From assembly GCF_023073415.1 (NCBI RefSeq), contig NZ_JADPJL010000026.1:62001-126000 (forward strand): DNA of 64,000 nucleotides. Direction: 5' to 3'. Position 1 is the first letter of the stretch. Every line of letters begins with the position of its first letter. Source of the DNA: Bradyrhizobium sp. 190. Its GTDB lineage: Bacteria; Pseudomonadota; Alphaproteobacteria; Rhizobiales; Xanthobacteraceae. A program made the position numbers and the translations under genes. The notes under the pieces are model-generated. The model saw nothing but the letters and a program-made list of their open reading frames with translations, made no database searches and had not been told where the DNA came from. Positions 33,239 through 42,093 of this stretch are shown piece after piece.

Positions 33239-35008
33239 TCATGACCAGGTCTTCCGAGCAATTGCGGGCACGCGGTTGAGAACGGCGCCAAGCACCTTGC
33301 CGCCTGCAAGATTGAGTTCGATCAGGCCGTCTCTTGTCTGGTCAACTGTCGTTTTCCCGAAGTCGACCACGATAATCACCTGGTCGACGTAGGGAATGAG
33401 CAGCTTCCAATGATCCGACGACAGCAGCGCTGGCAGATCGACGATGATCCGTTCGAACTCCAGCCGGGATTCCGAGAGTACTTCCGTCGTCCGTTCTGTC
33501 AGGAGCCGATTGGTTTCGCCCGGCTGGAGGTAACTTTCGGCAGACGGCAACAATGCCAATGTAAGAGCGCCAGGCTCAACCGCTTGTTCGGACTCCTGTT
33601 GTCCATCCGGCTGCGCTTTTGTCGTCCTTCTGGCACCCAGTTCCTGACTCAGTGTCCGGCTGTCGGCGCAGCTATCGACCAGAATGGTTCGTGCGCCGCT
33701 GCGCTCGTATTCATTGGCCAGGCATGTTGCAACCGTCGTCGACCCCTCTCCTTCGCAACACGCGATCACACCGATGCATAAGACATTCGGATTCGCCGTT
33801 AGCGACGCGATAGTTGTTCTTATCCTTCGAAGATCGGTCTTCACCGAAGCGCTGAGGCGGCCGGCCGCAATCCTGCTTAGGGTGCCCGCAGCGCTTCGGG
33901 CCGTCGCGCTCCTGCTGAACCACCGCAGCTTCCCCTCCCGCCAGACGTTCGCCTCTGAAAGATCATTGATCGCGCCAAGGGGGGTCACTCCGACATTCGT
34001 GCTGAGCTGCGTTAGGGAGCGAACGGTGCGATCGCTAGTGAGGCGTACCGCCGCAAACGCCGTTCCGCTCAATCCTCCCAGAATAACCGCGAATGCAAGA
34101 ACGAGCGTGGTGCGCGGGCTGCTCTTGCCCAGCGGGGCCGACGCCCGGGAAATGATTCTCACGTCAGCGTCCGGATAGCTGATGCGCTGCAGCGTCTCGT
34201 TGTATTGGCGCTGGAAATCATCGTACATCCTGCGATAGCTGGTCGCGATGCTCTCGAGTTCCTCGAGCTTTGCTCGAGCGTCCTGGCTGGAAAGGGAGTC
34301 GCCGACAGAGCGGAAGCGGTTAACCCTGCGCGCCGCCTCGAACGCCTGCTGCTGCAGGGTCTCCAATCGCCCCGAGAGCCACTTGCCCTGCTCCTCCGCG
34401 AGCTTGGACTTGGCCTCGACTATCGTTCTGATGAAAGACTCAGCGATTTCATTGGCGATCTCTGCAGACGAGTTTGGATCGGCGGACGAGAAGGCAATCT
34501 CTATGACTAAAGACTGCCCGATTCGTTTCGTTGACAGTTTGCCAGCAAAGCGCGACGCAACTTCACGAAACTCCGTCGTATCTGGGGGACCCGCCTCCCC
34601 TGCTGCGGACGCCGTCGAAGTCGGAGTAATCCGCGCTAAGAGGGTTTGAACGAGCGAAGGTCCGGTCGCGAACTCCTGCCGCTGGTCAAGTTTCAGCCGT
34701 GAGATAACCGAATTGGCGACCCGGTCGGACTTGATTACTTCCATCTGGCTCTCAACGCGCGACTGATCCGACGTCATCGTCGCAGGCATCGGCGCTGCAT
34801 TGAATAGTTCCGCCCCCCGATTGGGGTCGATGAGGACGCTGGTCGTTGCCACGAAAATCGGCGTCGCCAGCAGAAGATAGACCACGGCGGCAGAGACGGT
34901 CCCTGCGATGAAAAAAGCAATCGTCTTGCGGTTCTCTAGGAGAAAGGCGGCAATGTCCCAGACGCCGAACACTTTGTCATTCGATTCCGGATAGTGTGGC
35001 TGTATCAT
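33239..35008 (-). CDS. exoP: ExoP/Wzz-like co-polymerase with degenerate ATPase domain
   Basis: A 589-residue inner-membrane protein. Helix 1 is at ~29-50, a long periplasmic helical region at ~55-295 (with SLVIEIAFSSADPNSSAEIANEI) and helix 2 at ~300-322, the Wzz arrangement. The cytoplasmic domain resembles a BY-kinase, but the Walker A is EGEGSTTVA at 419-427: the invariant lysine is Ser423. Walker A' (ILVDSCADSRT) keeps the Asp and Walker B is IIVDLPAL. No C-terminal tyrosine cluster is seen. It probably sets chain length with the Wzy protein; kinase activity is doubtful. ATGA overlap with the polymerase gene. Confidence 0.85.
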   Translation of the reverse strand: MIQPHYPESNDKVFGVWDIAAFLLENRKTIAFFIAGTVSAAVVYLLLATPIFVATTSVLIDPNRGAELFNAAPMPATMTSDQSRVESQMEVIKSDRVANSVISRLKLDQRQEFATGPSLVQTLLARITPTSTASAAGEAGPPDTTEFREVASRFAGKLSTKRIGQSLVIEIAFSSADPNSSAEIANEIAESFIRTIVEAKSKLAEEQGKWLSGRLETLQQQAFEAARRVNRFRSVGDSLSSQDARAKLEELESIATSYRRMYDDFQRQYNETLQRISYPDADVRIISRASAPLGKSSPRTTLVLAFAVILGGLSGTAFAAVRLTSDRTVRSLTQLSTNVGVTPLGAINDLSEANVWREGKLRWFSRSATARSAAGTLSRIAAGRLSASVKTDLRRIRTTIASLTANPNVLCIGVIACCEGEGSTTVATCLANEYERSGARTILVDSCADSRTLSQELGARRTTKAQPDGQQESEQAVEPGALTLALLPSAESYLQPGETNRLLTERTTEVLSESRLEFERIIVDLPALLSSDHWKLLIPYVDQVIIVVDFGKTTVDQTRDGLIELNLAGGKVLGAVLNRVPAIARKTWS

Positions 35009-36441
35009 GAACTACGTCCCTGCAGCGTGAGATGACGCGCGCCCACCAACGGATTGCTTTTCCCCAAAGCCGCAGCCGCACGCTCACGCAATTGTCGCCC
35101 GCCGGCGGCAAGCGCAAAGAAGATGAAAAAGAGAAACCCAAGGTCGACGCTACCGGCCGATATGCAGGCTGAGCCAATGAGAGCGACGCATGCGTTCAGG
35201 CCTGCACGCGCGACAACATCCTCAAAAGAGATCACCTTTCCCATCGCGAACACCGACGCCAGGGTCACGACGAACAGGAGCAGGCCGAGTACGCCAGTAT
35301 TGGCGAGCAACGCAACCACAAAGCTCGACGCCCGGACACTCCCGAGCCCGGCGCCGAAACCCGAAGTGTCCCAAAAATTCTGCAGCGCGAAGTAATTCCA
35401 GCGCATGCGCTCAATCCCGGACTGACTTGCCAGCTTGTTGGAAACGGCGGACTCGTACAGGCCCGTAACAGCCGACCAGACCGAAGGCACGAACAAGATG
35501 ACCACTAAAAGCAAGAACGGGATCATCGAGACGATAAAAAGATAACTGCAGTCCCTGCCGGTGGCCTGTCCATTGGCGAGCTTCACAAGCGCACCGATCA
35601 CCATGAGCGACGAGAACATGGCCAAGGATCCATAGGCCGTCGTCGAAGTCGATAACAACAGCGATAGCGCGAGAAGCAGCGCGAGCGATCCGGTGATGCG
35701 AGTGCGGAACCCGTACAGCCAGAGGCTCAGGGTAAATGCGTGGAAGCCGAGCGCCGCGTAGCCGAAGGCGCCGGCTTCGGTGAATGTGCCGACGATGCGT
35801 TTGAATCCGCCGATTTCACCGGACTCGAGCATCCGGTAGTTGGCATTGCGGAGCCAGGAGAGCAGGAATCCCGTGTCGGTATAATGTGTGGCGACGTCGG
35901 CTACGGCCGACGCGAGCAAAACCACCGCACACACGATCAACGCGTTTGTGATGTCCTTGGCCTGATCCCGGACCATAAGCGCCCAGGTGCTCATGAAGCA
36001 GCCGAGATCCGCGATGAGATAGAAGGCCTGCGTCGCATTGGCGGCTCGAGGTTTCAAGGGCAGACTGACGATCCCAACGTCGGCGTCGTTTCGCGCGAGC
36101 GAGTAGGCGTAGGTCAGGCCCTGAAACAGCCGGGGCATAAAGAATGCGGTTGCAACGGCGTAGGTCGTGAACAACAGGATCCAGAAACCGGGACCCGGCG
36201 GCGCAAGGCTCTCGAGCGCTGCAGTACGCAGGTGTGGTCGCAGTGCGACCGTTATCGCAAGAAAGATGGCGACTACCAGAACCGGTGGGACGCTTGCGTC
36301 GCCCAGCGCCGGAACCTTGAAGGCTGCCGCCGCCCCCAGCAGGGTAGCCAGGGCCATCACCCAGAATGCGGCGATCGGGCCCTGCCGCAACACCCAGAGG
36401 CCCACCAAAACAGTCCCAATGCCGATCAATTCGACGGTCAT
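35005..36441 (-). CDS. exoQ: polysaccharide polymerase, Wzy/ExoQ-type
   Basis: A 478-residue membrane protein with about 11-12 helices and one long periplasmic loop near residues 345-395 (ESAVSNKLASQSGIERMRWNY and FWDTSGFGAGLGS), as in O-antigen ligase or polymerase proteins. GLGSVRASSF is reminiscent of their conserved G-G/A-S loop. It would join repeat units in the periplasm. It lies between the co-polymerase and pyruvyl transferase genes with four-base overlaps on both sides. Family is judged from topology and context, so the symbol is tentative. Confidence 0.72.
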   Translation of the reverse strand: MTVELIGIGTVLVGLWVLRQGPIAAFWVMALATLLGAAAAFKVPALGDASVPPVLVVAIFLAITVALRPHLRTAALESLAPPGPGFWILLFTTYAVATAFFMPRLFQGLTYAYSLARNDADVGIVSLPLKPRAANATQAFYLIADLGCFMSTWALMVRDQAKDITNALIVCAVVLLASAVADVATHYTDTGFLLSWLRNANYRMLESGEIGGFKRIVGTFTEAGAFGYAALGFHAFTLSLWLYGFRTRITGSLALLLALSLLLSTSTTAYGSLAMFSSLMVIGALVKLANGQATGRDCSYLFIVSMIPFLLLVVILFVPSVWSAVTGLYESAVSNKLASQSGIERMRWNYFALQNFWDTSGFGAGLGSVRASSFVVALLANTGVLGLLLFVVTLASVFAMGKVISFEDVVARAGLNACVALIGSACISAGSVDLGFLFFIFFALAAGGRQLRERAAAALGKSNPLVGARHLTLQGRSS

Positions 36442-37679
36442 GCGCGAACCTTGCTGAGAGGCATTGCATTCAAGGCCCGTTCGGAATGCTCGATCAGCTT
36501 TGGCCGCGTCTCCCCCTTGAGCAGCCGCACCAAACTATCGATCGATGCCCCCGTTAATGCGAGCACACGCTTATGTTGGACATCACAGATCGTCTCGGCC
36601 CTCGCAGCGGCCAAGAGCTCCGGCATTATCTGCACAGCGTCAGCGCTGAACTCCACCAGGTACCGGCTCCGCCCGACATTTGCAAAGAACGCTGCTAGCT
36701 TTGAGTCCCAACTCAAGCCGACGTGCGCCACGCGGTAGGAGTAAGCAAGGATGCACGCGTGCAGCCGGTGCGCGATAACTGCATCGAAGCTTCCGACCAG
36801 TTCCGCGAGTTCCCGGGGGCTCCTACAGTCCGGCGCGCGCGTCAGCCCATCGTCATCACGGAATGAATCAACGACACGGTCCAGGCAAATCCCGTCTTCC
36901 CGAGCTCCGTTCGAGAAACAGGTTACGTCGTATCCTGAAGCCAGCAGTCGCCTTATCAGGCTTCGATAGAGCCCCATAATGATCGTATCATCGGACTTTC
37001 CCTCCCCGTGATGCTGCAAAATAACCGGATGGGTTATCCCGACGCCAATGACAGGGCGTTTGCGCTGTCGCCGCACAATTGATGGCCACACCTGAGATGC
37101 CATCAGGCCGGGATCCGGCGTCACGACGACGCCCTTCACGCGACGCTGGCGTAGCCGTTTCGCAGAGTCCCCGTCGCGCACACCTGCGAACACCAGTTGG
37201 TCAGCATGTAGCAGTGACGAGATCAGTCCTGCACCTCGTCTAGACCGGCTTTCGGCGACACCTAGCCCAAACAAGGCGATCGGAACATTGTTGCGCTTGC
37301 ACTCAGCCGCTACAATCGACAGCTTGACCGGGAAGTTAAGGTCACCGTCCTGGATCAGTTGGCCACCACCGACAATCGCGAGATCGGCATCGCAGAGCGC
37401 TTCGCGCCAGACCGGTCGGCATTTCCTCCTCATCTGAAGGCGAAGGATTGCCTCGACCAACACGTCGCGCAGGATCGCGGGCGTCATCTGCAATGCTTTC
37501 AAGGCAAGGACACGACGGCCGGACCTCGCCGGACTGTCGCGATCGGTGCGTCCGGCAAGATCTAGAGCTTCAATGCTGACATCGGGTAGCCGCCGCCCAA
37601 GCTCGGCTTCGAGGCATTCGGCAATCACCCCATCACCGAGGTTCGGGCTGTACTTAACGTTGAAGGTGACAACCTTCAT
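36438..37679 (-). CDS. polysaccharide pyruvyl transferase family protein
   Basis: A 413-residue cytosolic protein of the pyruvyl transferase family (PF04230 type). It opens with MKVVTFNVKYSPNLGDGVI, the usual N-x-GD block. It continues with VPIALFGLGVAESRSRRG, AGVRDGDSAKRLR and VIAHRLHACILAY, the conserved H-R-L-H region. It would transfer pyruvate from PEP to a sugar as a ketal, giving an acidic polysaccharide. The ATG at 37679 matches the family opening; an ATG at 37718 with AGGGCGG close by is an alternative. Confidence 0.82.
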   Translation of the reverse strand: MKVVTFNVKYSPNLGDGVIAECLEAELGRRLPDVSIEALDLAGRTDRDSPARSGRRVLALKALQMTPAILRDVLVEAILRLQMRRKCRPVWREALCDADLAIVGGGQLIQDGDLNFPVKLSIVAAECKRNNVPIALFGLGVAESRSRRGAGLISSLLHADQLVFAGVRDGDSAKRLRQRRVKGVVVTPDPGLMASQVWPSIVRRQRKRPVIGVGITHPVILQHHGEGKSDDTIIMGLYRSLIRRLLASGYDVTCFSNGAREDGICLDRVVDSFRDDDGLTRAPDCRSPRELAELVGSFDAVIAHRLHACILAYSYRVAHVGLSWDSKLAAFFANVGRSRYLVEFSADAVQIMPELLAAARAETICDVQHKRVLALTGASIDSLVRLLKGETRPKLIEHSERALNAMPLSKVRA

Positions 37680-37723
37680 GATACTACCACTCGACACCGT
37701 GAGAGACTGAGAGTTCATCCGCC

Positions 37724-38890
37724 CTAGACCTTGCTCGCATGGACGACTCGCGCTCTGGTGCTAGACGGATTCTGATTCTGGTAGCCGGCAGCAACTGTCG
37801 CGTTTTCGCGCAATGCCCGCTCGACCGAACGTCTCATCTGGTGCTTAAAGCGCTCCTTACTGAAGCCGGCTGCATGCCGAACGATGTCGGTGACAGAGAA
37901 GCTGATCGTCTCGGAGCGCGCAATCGCATTCCCGAGCGCTTCCGTGGTCTGCTCCGCGAACAGCACACCAGTAACACCGTCGACGACTGTTTCGGTGGCT
38001 CCGCCGCGGCCGAACGCGATGACGGGCCGGCCGCTCGCCATCGCTTCGACCGGAACGATACCAAAGTCTTCTTCACCGGGGAAAATCAGAGCCAGACAAC
38101 GCGCATAATGATGCCGAAGGACTGCAAATGCCTGCGGCCCCATAATCATGACGTTGGGCCGCGCGCGCCGTTTCAGAGTCTCCAGCATCTCACCGCCGCC
38201 TATGACGATGAGTCTCTTGCCAGACGCGTTGAAGGCGTCAACGACCAGGTCGGGCCGCTTATAGGCAACAAGTTCCCCCACCATCAGATAGTAGTCGCCG
38301 ACATCAGAAGCCGCCACCTGTTCGAAGGCGTCGACATCGACTGGTGGAAAGACAACATCGGATTCGCGGCGAAAGTATTTGCGGATACGTGATGACACAT
38401 TGTTGGAGTTGGCGACGAACAAGTCGACCCGAGCGGATGACCCCTGATCCCAGTTGCGCAGGTAGTGGGAGAACAGCGTCATCGCGACGCGCGTCAGCAC
38501 GCCGGACGCGAACCTATAGTCGTGGTACATGTTCCAGATGTACCGCATCGGGGAGTGGCAATAGCAGACATGGACCGCATGCGCGGGAGGAATGATCCCC
38601 TTCGCGGGACCGGATTCGCTGCTGATGATCAGGTCGTAGCCGCGAAGGTCGAACTGCTCGAGCGCAAGTGGCATTAGCGGCAGATACTTCTTGTACCAGA
38701 CCTTTGCGCGCGGCAGCCTGGCGATAAACGACGTCATGATTCGATGGTTGGCAATCGCCGGGGAGATGGACTCCGGCGCCACCACATGCGTGAAGATGTC
38801 GGCCGATGGGTAGAGTTCGCAGATGGCTTCGAGAACCTTCTCGCCGCCGCGCATGCCGACAAGCCAATAGTGGACTATTGCGACCCGCAT
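37724..38890 (-). CDS. glycosyltransferase, GT4 (GT-B fold)
   Basis: A 388-residue enzyme. The opening MRVAIVHYWLVGMRGGEKVLE and the HSPMRYIWNMYHDY block are typical of GT4 mannosyl- or glucosyl-transferases that act early on undecaprenyl-linked sugars. The C-terminal domain has YYLMVGELVAYKRPDL and FPGEEDFGIVPVEAMASG with the E-x7-E site. Its ATG shares one base with the stop of exoY (TGATG), so it probably adds the second sugar to the ExoY product. That order is inference. Confidence 0.85.
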   Translation of the reverse strand: MRVAIVHYWLVGMRGGEKVLEAICELYPSADIFTHVVAPESISPAIANHRIMTSFIARLPRAKVWYKKYLPLMPLALEQFDLRGYDLIISSESGPAKGIIPPAHAVHVCYCHSPMRYIWNMYHDYRFASGVLTRVAMTLFSHYLRNWDQGSSARVDLFVANSNNVSSRIRKYFRRESDVVFPPVDVDAFEQVAASDVGDYYLMVGELVAYKRPDLVVDAFNASGKRLIVIGGGEMLETLKRRARPNVMIMGPQAFAVLRHHYARCLALIFPGEEDFGIVPVEAMASGRPVIAFGRGGATETVVDGVTGVLFAEQTTEALGNAIARSETISFSVTDIVRHAAGFSKERFKHQMRRSVERALRENATVAAGYQNQNPSSTRARVVHASKV

Positions 38891-39591
38891 CAGTATGTGC
38901 CCTTGGCCGTAATCAGCACCGGCACTGTCTTCGCGATGATCTTAATGTCATTCCAGAACGACCAGTTCTCGACATAGTCTCGATCGAGGGAAACGCGGCG
39001 CTCGTAGGAAACATCGTTGCGGCCGCTGACCTGCCACGCGCCGGTCAGACCGGGACGCGTCAGCAGATAGTGCCCCGCGCTCGGTCCGTACATTGTGATC
39101 TCTTCGGCGACTACCGGCCGCGGACCGACGATGCTCATGTCGCCACGAAGAATATTCCAGAGCTGCGGCAATTCATCCAGGCTGGTTTGACGCAACACCT
39201 GGCCGACCGCAGTCACACGTGGATCTCGCTTTAGCTTGCGTGTTTCGGCCCACTCCCTCGCAGCCTCGGGATTATCGCGAAGGTATCGCGCCAGGACCGC
39301 GTCGCCATCCATCACCATTGTCCTGAACTTCAGACACCCGAAGCTGGAAGAGCGAAAGCCGACGCGTGGTTGCCGATAAAGAATGGCACCTCGATCCGTG
39401 ATCTTTAGAAGCAATGCAACGAGGAGAAAGAGCGGTGCAAAGGCCAGTAGCGCTGACGAAGAAACGAGAATATCGAGCAGCCGTTTCGGTACGCCCCCGA
39501 TCGGATACCTCGCCGATCTCTGCTTGATACGCCTGTCGATAAGCAGTCCAACTTCCGTGGTCGCACTCTTCGGCAACTGAAACAACTGCAT
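38890..39591 (-). CDS. exoY: priming sugar-phosphate transferase, ExoY-type
   Basis: A 233-residue monotopic membrane enzyme that starts repeat-unit synthesis by moving hexose-1-phosphate (galactose in ExoY) to undecaprenyl phosphate. A single membrane helix at about 38-60 (LVSSSALLAFAPLFLLVALL) is followed by the bacterial sugar transferase core: FGCLKFRTMV, the catalytic pair region SLDELPQLWNILRGDMSIVGPRP and LLTRPGLTGAWQVSGRN. The ATG at 39591 has GGAG nine bases upstream; a TTG at 39624 is possible. It is the first gene of the eleven-gene operon. Two direct repeats lie 137-181 bp upstream. Confidence 0.9.
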   Translation of the reverse strand: MQLFQLPKSATTEVGLLIDRRIKQRSARYPIGGVPKRLLDILVSSSALLAFAPLFLLVALLLKITDRGAILYRQPRVGFRSSSFGCLKFRTMVMDGDAVLARYLRDNPEAAREWAETRKLKRDPRVTAVGQVLRQTSLDELPQLWNILRGDMSIVGPRPVVAEEITMYGPSAGHYLLTRPGLTGAWQVSGRNDVSYERRVSLDRDYVENWSFWNDIKIIAKTVPVLITAKGTY

Positions 39592-40139
39592 TGGCTTAAG
39601 CTCCAATAAGGGACCGTTATGCAAGCCGTCCCCATTCCGCAGCTCGCGCCGCGGTCACGACTGGATCTCACTATGTGTCGCTTAGTCGGCAGTGCTCGGG
39701 AACAACTCTCCCTCGGTCAGGCCGTGTCGTTAATTAATGCGTAACTATCCTCGTTAATTAGTGCGTAACTATTGGTGCACCGCAACCTGATTATTCTAAC
39801 CCACGAACGCGTGATGCGTGGTGCCTGATGCGCTATAGTTGTGCATGCTGATCGCTCGGTGTGCACGCGCCGCTTTCGAACTCACGCTCGGGAACTGGTC
39901 AAGAGCGCAGGGTGATCACGCGCATGTCCTATCGAAGTTCTCATTTCCAGAGAAACCGATCCAAGTCGGCTAGGAACTGACCTGAGCCTTGTCAGCAATC
40001 CTTTGCAATCCGCGCTTATGTTCCATTCAAGAACTGGTACGGTTCTCGCATGGGATAAGCACGCGTAAAGATTTCAGAGAATGAAATCGAAGGGGAGTGA
40101 AACATCTCGGCGACGTTTTGGAAGCAAACGAGGCCCCGT
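39592..40139. other. promoter region between exoY and the zinc-ribbon gene
   Basis: A 548-bp AT-richer non-coding stretch that must hold the promoter of the large exopolysaccharide operon and of the divergent zinc-ribbon gene. Apart from the direct repeats at 39728-39772 I see no gene. Frames across it are short and unlike known families. Confidence 0.5.
39728..39772. promoter_or_regulatory. two direct repeats resembling CtrA boxes upstream of exoY
   Basis: CGTTAATTAATGCGTAACTAT (shown here as its parts CGTTAATTA and ATGCGTAACTAT) at 39728-39748 recurs with one change at 39752-39772, 24 bp apart. Each contains TTAA, seven bases, then GTAA, one base off the CtrA consensus TTAA-N7-TTAA. The phased spacing (just over two helical turns) suggests cooperative protein binding. 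The regulator is not proven. Confidence 0.5.
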
Positions 40140-40676
40140 ATGTGTACCGATCTCTCTCTCTGCTTCAAAGATGAATGTGCGGCGCTCGAACTCATCGAGG
40201 CCTGCCTCTGGCCGAACGGGGTCGTGTGTCCCCATTGCGGCGAAAATCGCCGGACTAGTCTCCTGAGAGGATCGAGTACCAAGACCGGCACTCACAAGTG
40301 TTATGGGTGCCGCAAGCTGTTCTCGGTGCGAACGGGCACAATGTTCGAGTGCAGTCACGTCCCATTTCATAAATGGCTGAAGGCTCTCTTCCTGACCGCG
40401 TGCGGCACGGAACCTATCAAGCCATTTCAGCTCAGCCGGGCTATCAATGTTTCCTTTAAGACCGCCGTTCTCATGCTCGCGCAGATCGAATTGTCTGCCG
40501 TAGAGTGCGGAATACGAACCTCTGACGATAAAGCCGAGACTACGCTGCCTGCGCATGAGCTCTCCACGCTGGCTCCGTCGGAGTTTCCATTGGTTGGAGA
40601 ACCGCAAATCTCGACCGTGAACTCACACGCATCGGCCTCCCACGCAGGAGCCAGCCTCGATGCAAAAGCTACCTGA
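40140..40676 (+). CDS. stand-alone IS1595-type zinc-ribbon/HTH protein
   Basis: A 178-residue protein matching only the N-terminal part of IS1595-family transposases. The zinc ribbon uses CPHC (30-33) and CYGC (54-57). The characteristic LFSVRTGTMFECSHVPFHKWL and a helical QLSRAINVSFKTAVLMLAQI follow. The DDE catalytic domain is missing; the rest is a Ser/Ala-rich tail that ends normally. I see no terminal inverted repeats or target duplication. It could be a decayed transposase or a domesticated DNA-binding protein. Its position divergent from exoY makes a regulatory role worth testing. Confidence 0.65.
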   Translation: MCTDLSLCFKDECAALELIEACLWPNGVVCPHCGENRRTSLLRGSSTKTGTHKCYGCRKLFSVRTGTMFECSHVPFHKWLKALFLTACGTEPIKPFQLSRAINVSFKTAVLMLAQIELSAVECGIRTSDDKAETTLPAHELSTLAPSEFPLVGEPQISTVNSHASASHAGASLDAKAT

Positions 40677-40854
40677 GGTCCGAGATCCCGAGTCAGAGAA
40701 GCAAGACAGCGACACAAGCTCGGAACAATACAACGACGATCTCATTGCGCAGTTCAAAAGCCGCCTGGGGCACCTCCTGCGGGTTGGCCGGACACGAAAG
40801 CGCTCGACCCGCAAGCAGAACAACAAGTCAAACGAGGTGGGCAGCAATGACTGA
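40660..40854 (+). CDS. small charged protein overlapping the zinc-ribbon gene
   Basis: A 64-residue frame that overlaps the end of the zinc-ribbon gene by 17 bases, with GGAG nine bases before its ATG. It is acidic first, then strongly basic (GRTRKRSTRKQNNKSN). No family is recognised. The overlap suggests translational coupling. A third mini-frame (ATG at 40847, 30 codons) overlaps its end in the same way. It may be real or decayed transposon sequence. Confidence 0.35.
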   Translation: MQKLPEVRDPESEKQDSDTSSEQYNDDLIAQFKSRLGHLLRVGRTRKRSTRKQNNKSNEVGSND

Positions 40855-41114
40855 CCTCCAGTGCGACGTGATCGTCGGCGGGAGGCGTCGAACTACGATA
40901 AAGCTCCTCGGTAACGAAGCGCTTTGTGCCAATAGATAGGGCCAGTCGGCGGCTCCGGTGTCGGCATTAGATGCAGCCGCGCTTGTTACACAATCGAGCA
41001 AAACGCTAATGCAAATCAGCCCATGAAGTTCCTGCATAGCACCGGCTATCGCATTTTTGCCCAAAATTTATTGGCTTCTGCGTCGGGGCAGGCTTCGCCA
41101 GATCGGAGTCCTGC

Positions 41115-41657
41115 ATGCGTAGCAGTATGGTACTTCTTGCGTCATTTTTTGTTGTTCTCTCATCGAGCGCATCGGATGCTCGTCCTTCCCGACCTTCCGT
41201 CGCCGCGTCCGAATGCAACGTCACAATGCCCTGCGACTTGTCTGTCTTCCAATTTCGTCGCGGGGGACCTGCGTCACATCCGCGAGAACAGCGTGGCTTT
41301 CAGCAGCGCGAGATTTCACATCGCAACGCAGTGGCCGAAGTGAGTGGCGGTCGTGGTCAGGTCGTCGGCGGTCGCCCGGCCGGTTGCCCGCGTTCTTTCT
41401 GTGGTTGCGGCGCATCCATACGCGTGTTCGGCCATATCGTACCGGGATTGAATCTGGCGGCCAACTGGCTGCGCTTCCCACGAACTTCGCCGGCACCGGG
41501 AATGGTTGCCGCGCGCCGCGGGCACGTCTTCGTTCTAGAACAGCACGTCGAAGGCGACATTTGGATGGCATATGATGCGAACTCAGGCGGGCGCTCAACG
41601 AGAATTCATGCGCGCTCACTGCGTGGATACACCGTGGTCAATCCGCGCGCAGCGTGA
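41115..41657 (+). CDS. secreted small protein, Bradyrhizobium-type 'GCPxxxCGC' family
   Basis: A 180-residue protein with a signal peptide (MRSSMVLLASFFVVLSSSASDA). The mature part has a variable Arg-rich segment, then a compact conserved domain: GGRPAGCPRSFCGCGASI, LNLAANWLRFPRTSPAPGMVAARRGHVFVLEQ and NSGGRSTRIHARSLRGYTVVNP. I recall many paralogues of this domain in Bradyrhizobium, usually exported and of unknown function. The conserved cysteines suggest disulfides. It stands alone. Confidence 0.7.
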   Translation: MRSSMVLLASFFVVLSSSASDARPSRPSVAASECNVTMPCDLSVFQFRRGGPASHPREQRGFQQREISHRNAVAEVSGGRGQVVGGRPAGCPRSFCGCGASIRVFGHIVPGLNLAANWLRFPRTSPAPGMVAARRGHVFVLEQHVEGDIWMAYDANSGGRSTRIHARSLRGYTVVNPRAA

Positions 41658-41728
41658 CCTAGAGAAATCGTTCGCTGAAAATGTGTGGAAATGGCGACAG
41701 GCGGTACTACGGCCTGTCGCTGTTTCAT

Positions 41729-41908
41729 TTAGGCGCGCGTTGATAGGGAAACACCCAGCTTCGTAGCCATAACAGTGGTGGCACCGGGAGTCCGCTTCAA
41801 CGCTTTTGCGATCTTAGTGACGCCTAACTTTGCTTTGGCCATTGTCTTCATTGTTCGAACATCGTCTCTTGACCACGCGCGGCGAACTACTTTCTTAGCT
41901 TTTGCCAT
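41729..41908 (-). CDS. small HTH-like protein, 59 residues
   Basis: The frame starts at ATG 41908 and stops with TAA at 41729. GGAAG lies five bases before the ATG. The protein opens MAKAKKVVRRAWSRDDVRTM and continues GVTKIAKALKRTPGATTVMA, then ends GVSLSTRA. This is the pattern of a small rhizobial SANT/GcrA-like helix-turn-helix protein with a lysine-rich lead. It probably binds DNA. It is convergent with the secreted protein gene. Confidence 0.65.
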   Translation of the reverse strand: MAKAKKVVRRAWSRDDVRTMKTMAKAKLGVTKIAKALKRTPGATTVMATKLGVSLSTRA

Positions 41909-42093
41909 TCTTCTTCCGAATCGTATTGGGACATCCGGGCTTCTATCATGGCCGCCTCAATAGCGATCTAAGAACAAACTTCCATTGCGAAAATGTGAAC
42001 GTAAGCTTCGCTACGTGAAGGTCGGACGTGTGATCTAGATTACTATCATCGGTCGAAGAAAACGGGCATGTACTCCTATTGAGAGGGAAGTAC

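Noticed and set aside
40140..40676. Intact IS1595 insertion sequence
   Set aside because: Only the zinc-ribbon/HTH end is present; no DDE domain, terminal inverted repeats or target-site duplication seen.
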